From assembly GCF_003086295.3 (NCBI RefSeq), contig NC_092047.1, positions 65,390,054 to 65,454,053 of the forward strand: a DNA stretch of 64,000 nucleotides, in the 5' to 3' direction. The notes below the pieces were generated by a model. The model searched no databases, had not been told where the DNA came from, and was given only the letters and a program-made list of their open reading frames with translations. Positions 56,091-64,000 of the stretch are shown here, one piece after another. This stretch comes from Arachis hypogaea (Eukaryota > Streptophyta > Magnoliopsida > Fabales > Fabaceae). Within the stretch, counting starts at the first letter, position 1; every line of letters begins with the position of its first letter. The position numbers were made by a program, and so were the translations under genes.

Positions 56091-56332
56091 CTTTTCTTGC
56101 AAGTTTGTAAAATCTTTCAATGATTCAATCCAATTGTGGTTTGCTTTGATTACTAATTCCTTAGCCCTTGTGCTTACATGTGTATTCTTGGAGATTGATT
56201 TATTTTGACTGAGCCATTGCATCCATGTAAATAGGCTCCATATAGATAGATTGCATTTAGTTAGTTTACATTGAATAAATGTCAATACCCTTTGCTTCTT
56301 TCTTGATTTTAGTATGAGGACATGCTTAGTTT
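56091..56332 (+). other. Non-coding region of E, right part
   Basis: It is the continuation of 44784-46255 after element F and matches the end of the A region before 31590, including ATGAGGACATG. Confidence 0.65.
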
Positions 56333-56347
56333 AAGTGTGGGGAGATT
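56333..56347 (+). promoter_or_regulatory. Polypurine tract at the 3' LTR of E
   Basis: AAGTGTGGGGAGATT, identical to the tract at the A 3' LTR. Confidence 0.8.
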
Positions 56348-57909
56348 TGATAAACTCCGATTTCATGGTTTATCTTATGCTTATTTTAGGAGATTTTATC
56401 ACCTTTTCCCACATTTATTCAATGAAATAGCTTGGTTTTGTAATTCTCCCTTGAATTGTGCTTAAGTGTAAAAACATGCTTTTTAGGCCCTTAAATTGGT
56501 GATTTTAACTCACTTTAATTCCATTCGATGCCTTGATGTGTTTGTTGAGTGATTTCAGGTTCATAAGGCAAGTATTGGATAGAAGAAATGAGGAGAAAAG
56601 CAAACAAAGTGGAGAATGCATGAAGAAACAAAGATTGGGAATGCATCGATGCGCGTGCACGCGTACAAAGTGCACACACGCAGAAGTGATTTCACATAGA
56701 GATGCGCACGTGTACATGACGCGTACACGCGAATGAAGGAACAGCCAATCGATGCGCACGCGCACATGGCGCGTACGCGCCGATACCAACACATGACTCA
56801 CTTAAAGGCAAAACACTCGGGGCAATTTCTGAGCTACCCAGGCCCAAATCCAACTTGTTTCTGAGTGTATTTCATGTAGAATTGAAGTCCAAGCAAAGGG
56901 GGGAGCAATTGTTGGTAGTATAGCATCATGTAGGTTAGCTTCTAGAGAGAGAAGCTCCCTCTTCTCTCTAGAATTAGGGTTCCTAGGACAACTCCATCTT
57001 AGATCTAGGTTCAATTACATGTCTTCATCTTGTTTCTTTTATGATTTCTTACTTCTACTCTTTCATTCTCATGGTTGTAGTGTTAATTTTACTTTTATGC
57101 CTCTTCTATGTTCATGCACTCATGATGGATTTGGTTTACTCTTAATGAAATTTGATGTTGATGTTTCTTTTATTGTTGAATTGAGTTGTGGATTTACTTT
57201 AATTGCAATTGGTAGTTGTTAGATTTTATCTTTTCCTTGCAATTTACCATGCTTTCCTTTTGTGCCTTCCAAGTGTTTGACAAAATGCTTGGAAGGATGT
57301 TAGAGTAGATTTCGAGCATTCTTGGCTTGGAAAGAGTAATTGGGCAATCTTGAGTCATGAAAACCCAACCTATGTTGGTGATCTAGAGTTGTTGGTTAAT
57401 ATTATTTCCATTGACTCTAATCTCTTGCTAATTTAATTGGTGAGTTGATTAGGACATTTGGGTTGAGATTAGCTAGTCTTGTTAGACTTTCTCTCATGGA
57501 AGATAACCTATATCTTCTTCCATCGTTGGGATGACGTAATAAGATAAATTCTTGTTAATTATTGTTATGATTGATGACTAGGATAGAAAGCCTATATTCT
57601 CAACCCTTGCCATGAATGTCTCTCTTTATTAATTGCTTCCTTTAATCGCTCTCTTTACTTTTCATGTCATTTATTTTATTGTCCCTTTACCAAACCAAAC
57701 CCCTTGCATTTTCATAGCCAATAATTGAACACTTCATTACAATTCCTTGTGAGACGACCCGGAGTTTAAATACTTCGGTTAATTTTTATTGGGGTTGTAC
57801 ATGTGACAAAACCAAATTTAATTTGATTTGAGGATTGACTATTAGTTTGGACTATACTAACAACAGAATTATTTTGTGGAATTCCGAACCGGTATAAATT
57901 CTTGTATCA
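56348..57909 (+). repeat. 3' LTR of element E (1562 bp)
   Basis: It pairs with 37074-38639, ends CTTGTATCA, and is followed by GATTG. It contains a CpG cluster (56645-56790) and the U5 hairpin at 57759-57778. Confidence 0.95.
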
Positions 57910-57914
57910 GATTG
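57910..57914. repeat. Target site duplication GATTG (right) of element E
   Basis: It matches 37069-37073. Confidence 0.95.
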
Positions 57915-58515
57915 TCCTAGGTTGTATGAATATGGATACAGCTCTTCGAGAGAAAAAATCCACTTCCACTCCAGAAAATCTCGATGAGTTTAAAATAGAG
58001 AAGTGGGAGAGATCCAATCGAATGAGCATTATGATCATGAAGCACTCAATTTCTGAGGCGTTTCGGGACTCAATTACTGAGGATAAAAGATGCTAGACAG
58101 TTCCTGAAAGATGTTAAAAAAATTCTTTACAAAGAATGAAAAGGCGGAGGTAAGTAGCCTTTTGGGCAAACTTGTCTCCATGAGGTATAAAGGTAAAGGG
58201 AATATAAGGGAATATATTATGGAAATGTTTCATCTTGCTTCAAAATTGAAAGCACTAAAGTTAGAGTTGTCTGAAGATTTACTCGTGCATTTCTTTTTTA
58301 TCTCCCTTCCTGCACACTTTGGGCAATTCAAAGTGAGTTATAATACTCTGAAGGACACTTAGTCTTTAAATGAGCTTATATCTCAATGTGTGCAAGAAGA
58401 AGAGAGACTACAGCAAGATAAGACTGAAAGTGCTCACATGACTTCATCTTCTCTGAATAAAAGAAAGTGTCATACTACTACGGATGTGCCTTCTCAGCAG
58501 AAAAAAGACTAAAAA
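57915..58515 (+). pseudogene. gag: gag of copia G, main part
   Basis: It continues the fragment at 36980-37073 (VLGCMNMDTALREKK, FKIEKWERSNRMSIMIMKHS). A frameshift near 58080 moves it to the frame of KKFFTKNEKAEVSSLLGKLV, MRYKGKGNIREYIMEMFHLA, HFFFISLPAHFGQFKVSYN (58111-58360). A TAG at 58360 follows, then NELISQCVQEEERLQ in the same frame. This is the UBN2-type copia Gag capsid domain. Just downstream (58530-58590) the zinc knuckle reads FFCKKVGYMKKDC: the first Cys and the His are replaced. Confidence 0.85.
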
Positions 58516-59540
58516 ATAGGATCAAGTTTCAACCTATTTCTTCTGTAAGAAGGTGGGATACATGAAGAAGGATTGTACCAAATATTCCACTTGGCGTGTA
58601 AAGAAGGGTATAATTCTTACTTTCGTTTGTTCTGAGACTAGTTTAAGTTATGCACCTGTTGATACTTAGTGGGTATATTCTACTACTACTACTCATGTAA
58701 GTGTTATTATGCAGGGTTTCCTGTGGAGCCAACCGCCAAATGATGTTGAAAGATACATCTATGTGGCAGACGGCAATATAGTTTCAGTCGAAGCTATAGG
58801 AACCTTTAGATTATGTTCCACGAGTGGATTTTACTTGGATTTATTAGGGACATTTTTATGTATCGTCGTTACGGAATTTGGTTTTTGTTTCTCGTTTGGA
58901 CAAATCAGGTTATTTTTGTTCGTTCAGAAACAATAAAGTCAATCTTTTTTATAATTCGAATAATATTTGCTCTGGTCGTTTGGTGGATAATCCATATAGA
59001 CTTGATTTGAATTCCTATAATAATAAAATACTGCAAACAGGTACAAAACAAAAACTAAATGAGAATTCGGCATCATTATGGCTCAAATGCCTAGGTCACA
59101 TCTCTAAACAGAAAATTTAGAGGCTCGTGTCGGATGAAATTCTTGGACCCCTAAATTTGACGGACTTTGAAATCTGCATTGAGTGCATAAAGGGAAAAAG
59201 GACAAATGAAAGAAAATTAGGTGCCGAGAGAGTTAAAGATGTCTTAGAACTGATACATACCGATATATGTGGCCTAATTCCTACTGTCTCTTGGAATGGA
59301 CAACGGTACTTTATTACGTTCATAAATGATTACTCTCATTACGGGTATCTATATTTAATTCATGAAAAGTCCCCAACCTTGGATGTTTTCAAGTCTTTCA
59401 AAGCTAAAGTTAAACTTCAACTTGGAAAGAAAATTAAAGCTATCAAATCTGATCGTGGTGGTGAATACTACGAAAGATATGACAGTTCACGTGAGCAACA
59501 TCCCGGGCCTTTTGCTCTTTCCCTAGAAGAGTGTGGAATT
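58516..59540 (+). pseudogene. pol: protease and integrase of copia G, cut by element C
   Basis: Several frames are needed. The protease site reads WVYSTTTTHVS near 58671-58703, so the expected Asp of WVDSGAT is Tyr. The pre-integrase region has SASLWLKCLGHISKQKI (LWHKRLGHIS in relatives, His lost), then CIECIKGKRTNERKL. The integrase core shows LIHTDICGLIP and KSDRGGEYYERYD with the first two Asp. The text stops at SLEECGI, where element C is inserted, just before the stretch expected to lead to the catalytic Glu. RT and RNase H are not in the window. Confidence 0.85.
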
Positions 59541-60082
59541 TGTTCCGAGGGTTACCTGAAACTGGAGGTCGATCTCGGATGAGATCTTCTGTACTGGTCA
59601 GAGATGGTGTGTCCGGCTAGCGGGTGGCGGCCGGAGCTATTGTGTCCGACTTGTTGGACTTGCTGCACTGCTGATCCTTGGCCACCGGAGGGTGGGAGGT
59701 ACCTGCAAGAGACTCCGATGCTTAAGTTAGCATGGGTATTAAACAGGTTTTATGTAGAATCAGAGTATTAGTTATACCTGGGAGCTCCAGTGTATTTATA
59801 GTAGTGTGGGCTGACCTTTCTGATAAGATAAGTTAGTTATCTTATCTTATCTTATCCTGTTTTGGATGAAGTCAGCTTATCTTCAAGGGAACCACCTTTA
59901 TCTCTATAGGCTGGGATTGCCTTTGGATTTGGGTCGTGTTCCTCTATTTGGGCCCTTTATTGGGCTTTTCCTGTCGATATGGCCGAGTTCTTTGTAACGA
60001 AGTCGGTCCGCTTGACCTTAACAAGTCGGTCACTGCATCGTCGACCATCCCAGGTCGGATAGCTCGACCCAGGGTATGAACA
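59541..60082 (-). repeat. 3' LTR of element C (542 bp)
   Basis: On the minus strand it starts TGTTCATACC at 60082 and ends CGGAACA at 59541. It is about 33 bp longer than the B LTR, mainly through a GC-rich insertion near 59607-59640 flanked by GTGTCCG words. TATA and GATAAG palindrome are kept. Confidence 0.93.
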
Positions 60083-61171
60083 GTGCCCCTGCTTGAGCTC
60101 GGTCTTCTTTGTCGAGGTCGAGTCCTTTGACTTTGGTCCTTCTCGTAGCGAAGCCGAACTCAAGCATTTTGTCGACTTCTTTTGTAGCAGCTTTTGAATG
60201 TAGAACGTTTTTCTCTACAAGTGCGCGCTTTTATATCGGTGCTTTGGGAACGTGTGAGGGTTTAATGCCTTTTAATTTTAGCATTAATTGCCCCGTTTCT
60301 TTATTTTGATTTTGAAAACCCAGAAACGGTTTCTCTTCTTTCGCCCTTTTCGTAACTTCTTCGCTTTTTTTCCTTCATTCTCTCGCTTTCAATTTTTCTT
60401 TGTGTTGCGGCGTTTGTTTGATTTTTCTGAAGCCTCTGCCTGGAGTTCGTGGTTTCGCGTTTCGGCCCAGCGATGTTTTCTTTTGCTCGTGTCTTTTCTT
60501 TTGCTTCGAGGTAGTGATTCCAGATTTCGCCGTCTCTCTTCACCTTCCCTGAAGTCTACTGCCTTTTCAGGTTGGTACTAACTTTCTTACTTCTTTCACG
60601 GATTTTAGTTTTTTGGTGAAGCTTTTGCTTTTGCATGTTTTGAAAGTTTGAACCTTGTCGTGATTTTGCATTTGTTTGTCGCTGCAAATGTGTTTTTCTT
60701 GGCTTTCTTTTGTGTGTTCCTCTGGCATTTCCGTCGAGGCTTTATACAATTTTTGTTTGTTGCTTCTGATTTTTTACTATCTGATAGAAACTCTGCATTC
60801 GTTCCTTGCTTTGCTTGATTGCTTTTGGTCGCATTTCTCAAAAGTTCGTACTCTTGACGTTTTTCCATTTGGCGTGTTTTGATATTTTGGGAATGCTTCT
60901 TGGTTGACTGTGATGACTCATGCTTCTGGAAATACTTGCTTGTTTGAAGTCTTTTTCTTTTTTTGAAAGGTGCTGGGGTGAGAGCTGTAGATTTTCCTGG
61001 AAACCTTGCTTTGTTACTGCCTCCAAAGGATGCCCCAAGATTTTTGGTTTGAGTCTTGGGGTTTTCCTTTTCTATGTGTTCACCTGCATCGTATTGAGTT
61101 GTTTTCTCCCTTGTCCGAGATGTTTTTAGTAATCCCATCTTCTTTTCTTACTTGTAGGATTAGTTGGCCTC
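60083..61171 (+). promoter_or_regulatory. Promoter and 5' untranslated region of the antisense gene in C
   Basis: A TATA box TTTATATC (60230-60237) lies in a block matching B. Downstream is a T/C-rich leader. A possible leader intron runs from TTTTCAG/GTTGGT (60571) to CTTGTAG/GATTAG (61157), and B has similar donor and acceptor sequences. The reading frames inside this stretch are not shared with B. Confidence 0.5.
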
Positions 61172-63082
61172 ATGTCTTCTCGCAATAACATTATAGAGAT
61201 GTCTTCCAGAGTTTCCGAGGGGATGTCCGGTTGGCTGGACTCCCTTGTTTTGTTGTGTGTTTCTATTGTGGATGCTGAATTTTGCACAGAGCTGAGGAAG
61301 CGCCATAGGATTTGTGATAACCGTGCCCGCGAGAGTGATTACGAGCTTGTTGCTCCTGATTCTGATAAGAGAGTTTGTTTTCCGACTTCCGTCGAGGGGG
61401 AGCGTCCCTCTTTCTATGCTTATGAATACTTCTTCAGCCAATTAAACGTTACTTTCCCTTTTACTGCTTTTGAAACTGACTTGTTGTGGTCCTGCAATAT
61501 TGCGCCGTCCCAGCTTCATCCCAACTCCTGGGGTTTTATCAAAATATTTCAACTTCTTTGTTAGGAGTTTGACATAACACCTTCTGAAACTCTTTTCCTT
61601 TATCTTTTTGTCTCGGCCAAACCTGGAGGTTCCTCCAAAAAGAAAGCTTCCTGGGTTTCCTTCAGGTCGGCCCAGGGGCATAAAATTTTTGCCATGTATG
61701 ATGAGTCGTTTAAGGATTTTAAGAACTATTTGTTCCGAGTCCGTGCCGTTGAGGGGGTTCGCCCCTTTTTTCTTGATGAAAATGATGAGCCTGCTTTTCC
61801 TCTGGAGTGGCAAAAGAATGTAAGAGTGCCATGTTACACATGGGAAATGCTTAGTGAGGTTGAGCGGGCCTTTGTAGTTGTTCTTGAAGATTTGTGGGGG
61901 AAGCCTCCCCACCTGGACACGAAGAGATTTTTGAGTGATCCATCTTTGGTTCGGGCTGCTTTGGGTACTGTCTGATTTGTTTTTATACTTGTTCCCGAGC
62001 TTTGCTTCTCCAGTGTTGTAACTTGTCTTTGATTTTTGTGTTTTTCAGAGATGTCGAAGAATAATGATTCCATGAGGGCCTATAAGAAGGCGAAAAAGGC
62101 GACCGCTGCTTTAAACATCTTGGCCAAGGCGGCCGGAGAGGGATCTTCTCAGCCTCCAATTAAACCTCCTATATCGAGTTCTCCCGGGCCGAGGAAAGCA
62201 ATTCCTACTCCTCGGGTCCGTCTGGCCGATCCTCCACAATCTTCTGTTGCAACTTCCGGTGCCCCTCCTAGTAAAAAGCAAAAAATAATTGAGCCTTTCA
62301 ACCTTGATGCTCCTGACTTTGATGCGGTTGAGTTTGTAGATCAACAAATCGGCCCTTATGGTGTTCTTCCTATGGACGACGTGTCGCTTCTTCATCATTT
62401 TGATTATATCACCCGGAGTGGTATCAAGTTGGCACACATGGGGGCGGCCCTATATCGAACTGCTCAAAGTCTTCCTCTCCATGCCACTAAAGCTTTTATG
62501 GAGGAGGCCAAACAGGAGTTTGATCGGATGAAGGGCTTGAAGGAGGAACTTGAAGTAAGGGTGGCCAAGTTGGAGAAAGACTTGGAGAATGAAAAGGCTA
62601 GCTCTACTTCTCTGGCTGGTTCTCTGAGACTGGCCGAGGACACGGCTATGCGGCATAAGGACAGTTATTTGACGTCTTACCGGGAGGTGTTGCGTCTGAG
62701 AGAAGAGTTGGAGAATGCCCGGGCTAATTATTCCGAACTCCAAGGTCATTTTGTTGGCAGTGTAACTGCTGCCTATGAGAACCTGAGGAAACAAGTTCGG
62801 GTTATTACTCCCGAGGCCGACCTGACCCTCTTTAGCTTGGAGAACGTTGTCAGGGATGGCAAGGTTGTCCCTGATCACGAGGATGAGGATGATGTCGATC
62901 CTCCCCCTGTAGCCTCTACCAAGGTGTCGACTTCTGCTGTCCCTGCCGAGGTTGGTCCTCCCGCTTCTGACCCCGACTGCCAGATCTTGAACCGGGATGA
63001 CGGTACTGTAGATGCCATTCCTCTCCAGACTCGGCCTCCGTCTCCTCAGCCTGATGCTGCTAAAAAATCTTCTGACCCTTAG
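61172..63082 (+). pseudogene. Antisense extra gene of element C, Transposase_28-like, two exons, one stop
   Basis: Exon 1 is 61172-61964 and exon 2 is 62049-63082; together 608 codons with a single in-frame TAG at 61562. The N-terminal domain has DWLDSLVLLCVSIVDAEF-like sequence (SGWLDSLVLLCVSIVDAEF), YELVAPDSDKRVCFP, YEYFFSQLNVTFPFTAFETD and PSQLHPNSWGFIKIFQLLC, matching the Putative gypsy-type transposon family (PF04195). Next come DFKNYLFRVRAVEG and FPLEW, then a Pro/Ser/Lys-rich linker and a coiled coil (KGLKEELEVRVAKLEKDLEN). It is better preserved than the copy in B. The role in the element is unknown. Confidence 0.82.
61965..62048 (+). other. Intron of the antisense gene in C (84 bp)
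   Basis: GTACTG at the donor, GTTTTTCAG at the acceptor, T-rich throughout. Removing it joins TTG G and AG ATG in frame, as in B. Without splicing the protein would stop at TGA 61973. Confidence 0.8.
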
Positions 63083-63472
63083 TTTTAATCTTTATTCTGG
63101 ATATGTAGTTGGCCCGGCTTGTGGGCTTTTTTAAACTCTTTATGTTTTGTTAATTGCTGACACTTTCCCGTTGCTTGTCCAGCAACTTTTGTATTTTATG
63201 AAAAACAAATGGTAGCATGCTTTAGCTTTTCTTGAGATAGGTTTTGGTGGCCTCTGAGGCTTTTATAACCTTGTGGATGATATCGCGCTTTTGTGCTTGA
63301 CTTGGTATCTCTTTTGGATTGCTTTGTACTTTGTATCTTGAATCCTTTGTGGTTGTGACTAGGTAGGTCTAACTTGATTTTTGGTTTGTTCTCGCTCCGG
63401 CTTGTATTTCCGACGATTTGTAACCGATTTCTTCAAGTTAGTCCTCCGAGTTGTTTTCGCAGTCCTTTTCTA
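63083..63472 (+). other. Spacer between the antisense gene and the tandem repeats of C
   Basis: T-rich, no ORF. It matches B 8786-9152 on the other strand in part. Confidence 0.5.
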
Positions 63473-64000
63473 AGTTATTTTTGTAATCCCTTTCCTGGAT
63501 CTTTGTCAGGTCTCTTTCAGGGATTGCTTCGATAACTTTCCAGTTGTAGGAGTCCGACTTGGTCATATCGGTCTCCTTTAAGTTATTTTTGTAATCCTCT
63601 TTCTTGGATCTTTGTCCGATCTCTTTCAGGGATTACTTTTATAACTTTTTAGTTGTAGGAGTCCGACTTGGTTATATCAGTCTCCTTTAAGTTATTTGTA
63701 GTCCTCTTTCTTGGATCTTTGTCAGATCTCTTTCAGGGACTACGTTAATAACTTTTAAGTAGTAGGAGTCCGACTTGGTTATATCGGTCTCCTTTAAGTT
63801 ATTTGTAGTCCTCTTTCTTGGATCTTTGTCAGATCTCTTTCAGGGACTACACTGATAACTTTTAAGTAGTAGGAGTCCGACTTGGTTATATCGGTCTCCT
63901 TTAAGTTATTTGTAGTCCTCTTTCTTGGATCTTTGTCAGATCTCTTTCAGGGACTACGTTGATAAATTTTAAGTAGTAGGAGTCCGACTTGGTTATATTG
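63473..64000 (-). repeat. Tandem repeat, unit about 108 bp, at least five copies, in C
   Basis: AAGTTATTT recurs at about 63473, 63581, 63690, 63797 and 63904 (periods 107-109) and the array runs off the window. The unit is the reverse complement of the B unit with substitutions (CCCTGAAAGAGAT, GATCCAAGAAAGAGGA on the minus strand). Confidence 0.92.

Larger units (their letters stand above)
37074..57909 (+). mobile_element. Element E: non-autonomous Athila-like LTR element, plus strand, nested in copia G and carrying F
   Basis: Without F it is about 11.0 kb: 5' LTR 37074-38639, perfect tRNA-Asp primer site, ORF1, hairpin, CpG cluster, C/T-rich spacer, Transposase_32-like ORF, two polypurine tracts and 3' LTR 56348-57909. 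As in D and F there is no gag capsid, protease, RT, RNase H or integrase. Its LTR family differs from that of D/F, yet ORF order and content are the same. LTRs differ by a few percent, mostly in the first third. Confidence 0.93.
33286..59540 (+). mobile_element. Element G: degenerate Ty1/copia retrotransposon, split by H and E and cut by C
   Basis: Pieces in order are LTR-like sequence (33286-33918, 35411-35624), initiator tRNA-Met primer site, a structured leader, gag start (36980-37073), then beyond element E the rest of gag, protease, and integrase up to 59540. It continues beyond element C outside the window, so its RT and 3' LTR are not seen. Removing E and one GATTG copy joins gag in frame. 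Stops and frameshifts are dense, so it is the oldest layer here. Gag of this type is like that of Ale/Retrofit copia elements. Confidence 0.85.
59541..64000 (-). mobile_element. Element C: Tat-type Ty3/gypsy element, minus strand, right part outside the window
   Basis: The 3' LTR (59541-60082) is homologous to the B LTRs. To its right are the antisense gene and the tandem repeats in the same order as in B, seen from the other strand. Gag-pol and the 5' LTR must lie beyond 64000. The five target bases on the left would be GAATT (59536-59540); the partner is outside the window. Its repeat unit and LTR differ from B by clearly more than the two B LTRs differ from each other, so C is another subfamily. 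Confidence 0.9.

Noticed and set aside
60288..60581. Plus-strand ORF in the leader of the antisense gene of C
   Set aside because: Phe/Ser/Arg-rich, T-rich sequence with no counterpart frame in B.

Overview
The window is plant nuclear DNA made almost entirely of nested LTR retrotransposons. I see no host gene, tRNA gene, rRNA or CRISPR. The evidence for a plant is a set of Ty3/gypsy elements of the Athila type (tRNA-Asp primer site, long LTRs, a protein-coding region downstream of pol) and of the Tat type (dual RNase H, antisense extra gene with a Transposase_28-like domain), plus a Ty1/copia element primed by initiator tRNA-Met. The element types and the AT-rich spacers fit a dicot, probably a legume. 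Peanut (Arachis) is my best guess from general resemblance only.

Layout. Element A (Athila-type, + strand, 1-33285, 5' end outside the window) holds a partial 5' LTR, gag, protease, RT, RNase H, integrase, a downstream Transposase_32-like ORF and a 3' LTR. It is split by element B (Tat-type, + strand, 2054-12693, TSD AGGAG) and element D (- strand, 17941-27936, TSD ACTGG). Right of A lies the remains of copia element G (33286 to at least 59540). G is interrupted by solo LTR H (33924-35410, TSD GCCGC), by element E (+ strand, 37074-57909, TSD GATTG) and by element C (Tat-type, - strand, 59541 to beyond the right edge). E is itself split by element F (- strand, 46261-56085, TSD ATCAT), which is from the same family as D. 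The order of events is therefore G first; then A, H, E and C; then B and D into A, and F into E.

How the parts relate. A and B once encoded full gag-pol and are now broken by stop codons and frameshifts. D, E and F carry no recognisable gag, protease, RT, RNase H or integrase. They keep a tRNA-Asp primer site, polypurine tracts, a conserved two-part ORF1 of unknown function and the same Transposase_32-like ORF as A, so they look like non-autonomous relatives that would need proteins from an A-like helper. B and C carry an antisense gene with a conserved intron and its own TATA box.

The signals I find most worth following are RNA-level: five related stem-loops in the copia leader (36081-36819), a hairpin at a fixed distance from the end of the LTR in four LTR families with compensating base changes, a second covarying hairpin after the main ORFs, duplicated polypurine tracts, and CpG-dense quasi-palindromic clusters in an otherwise AT-rich sequence.
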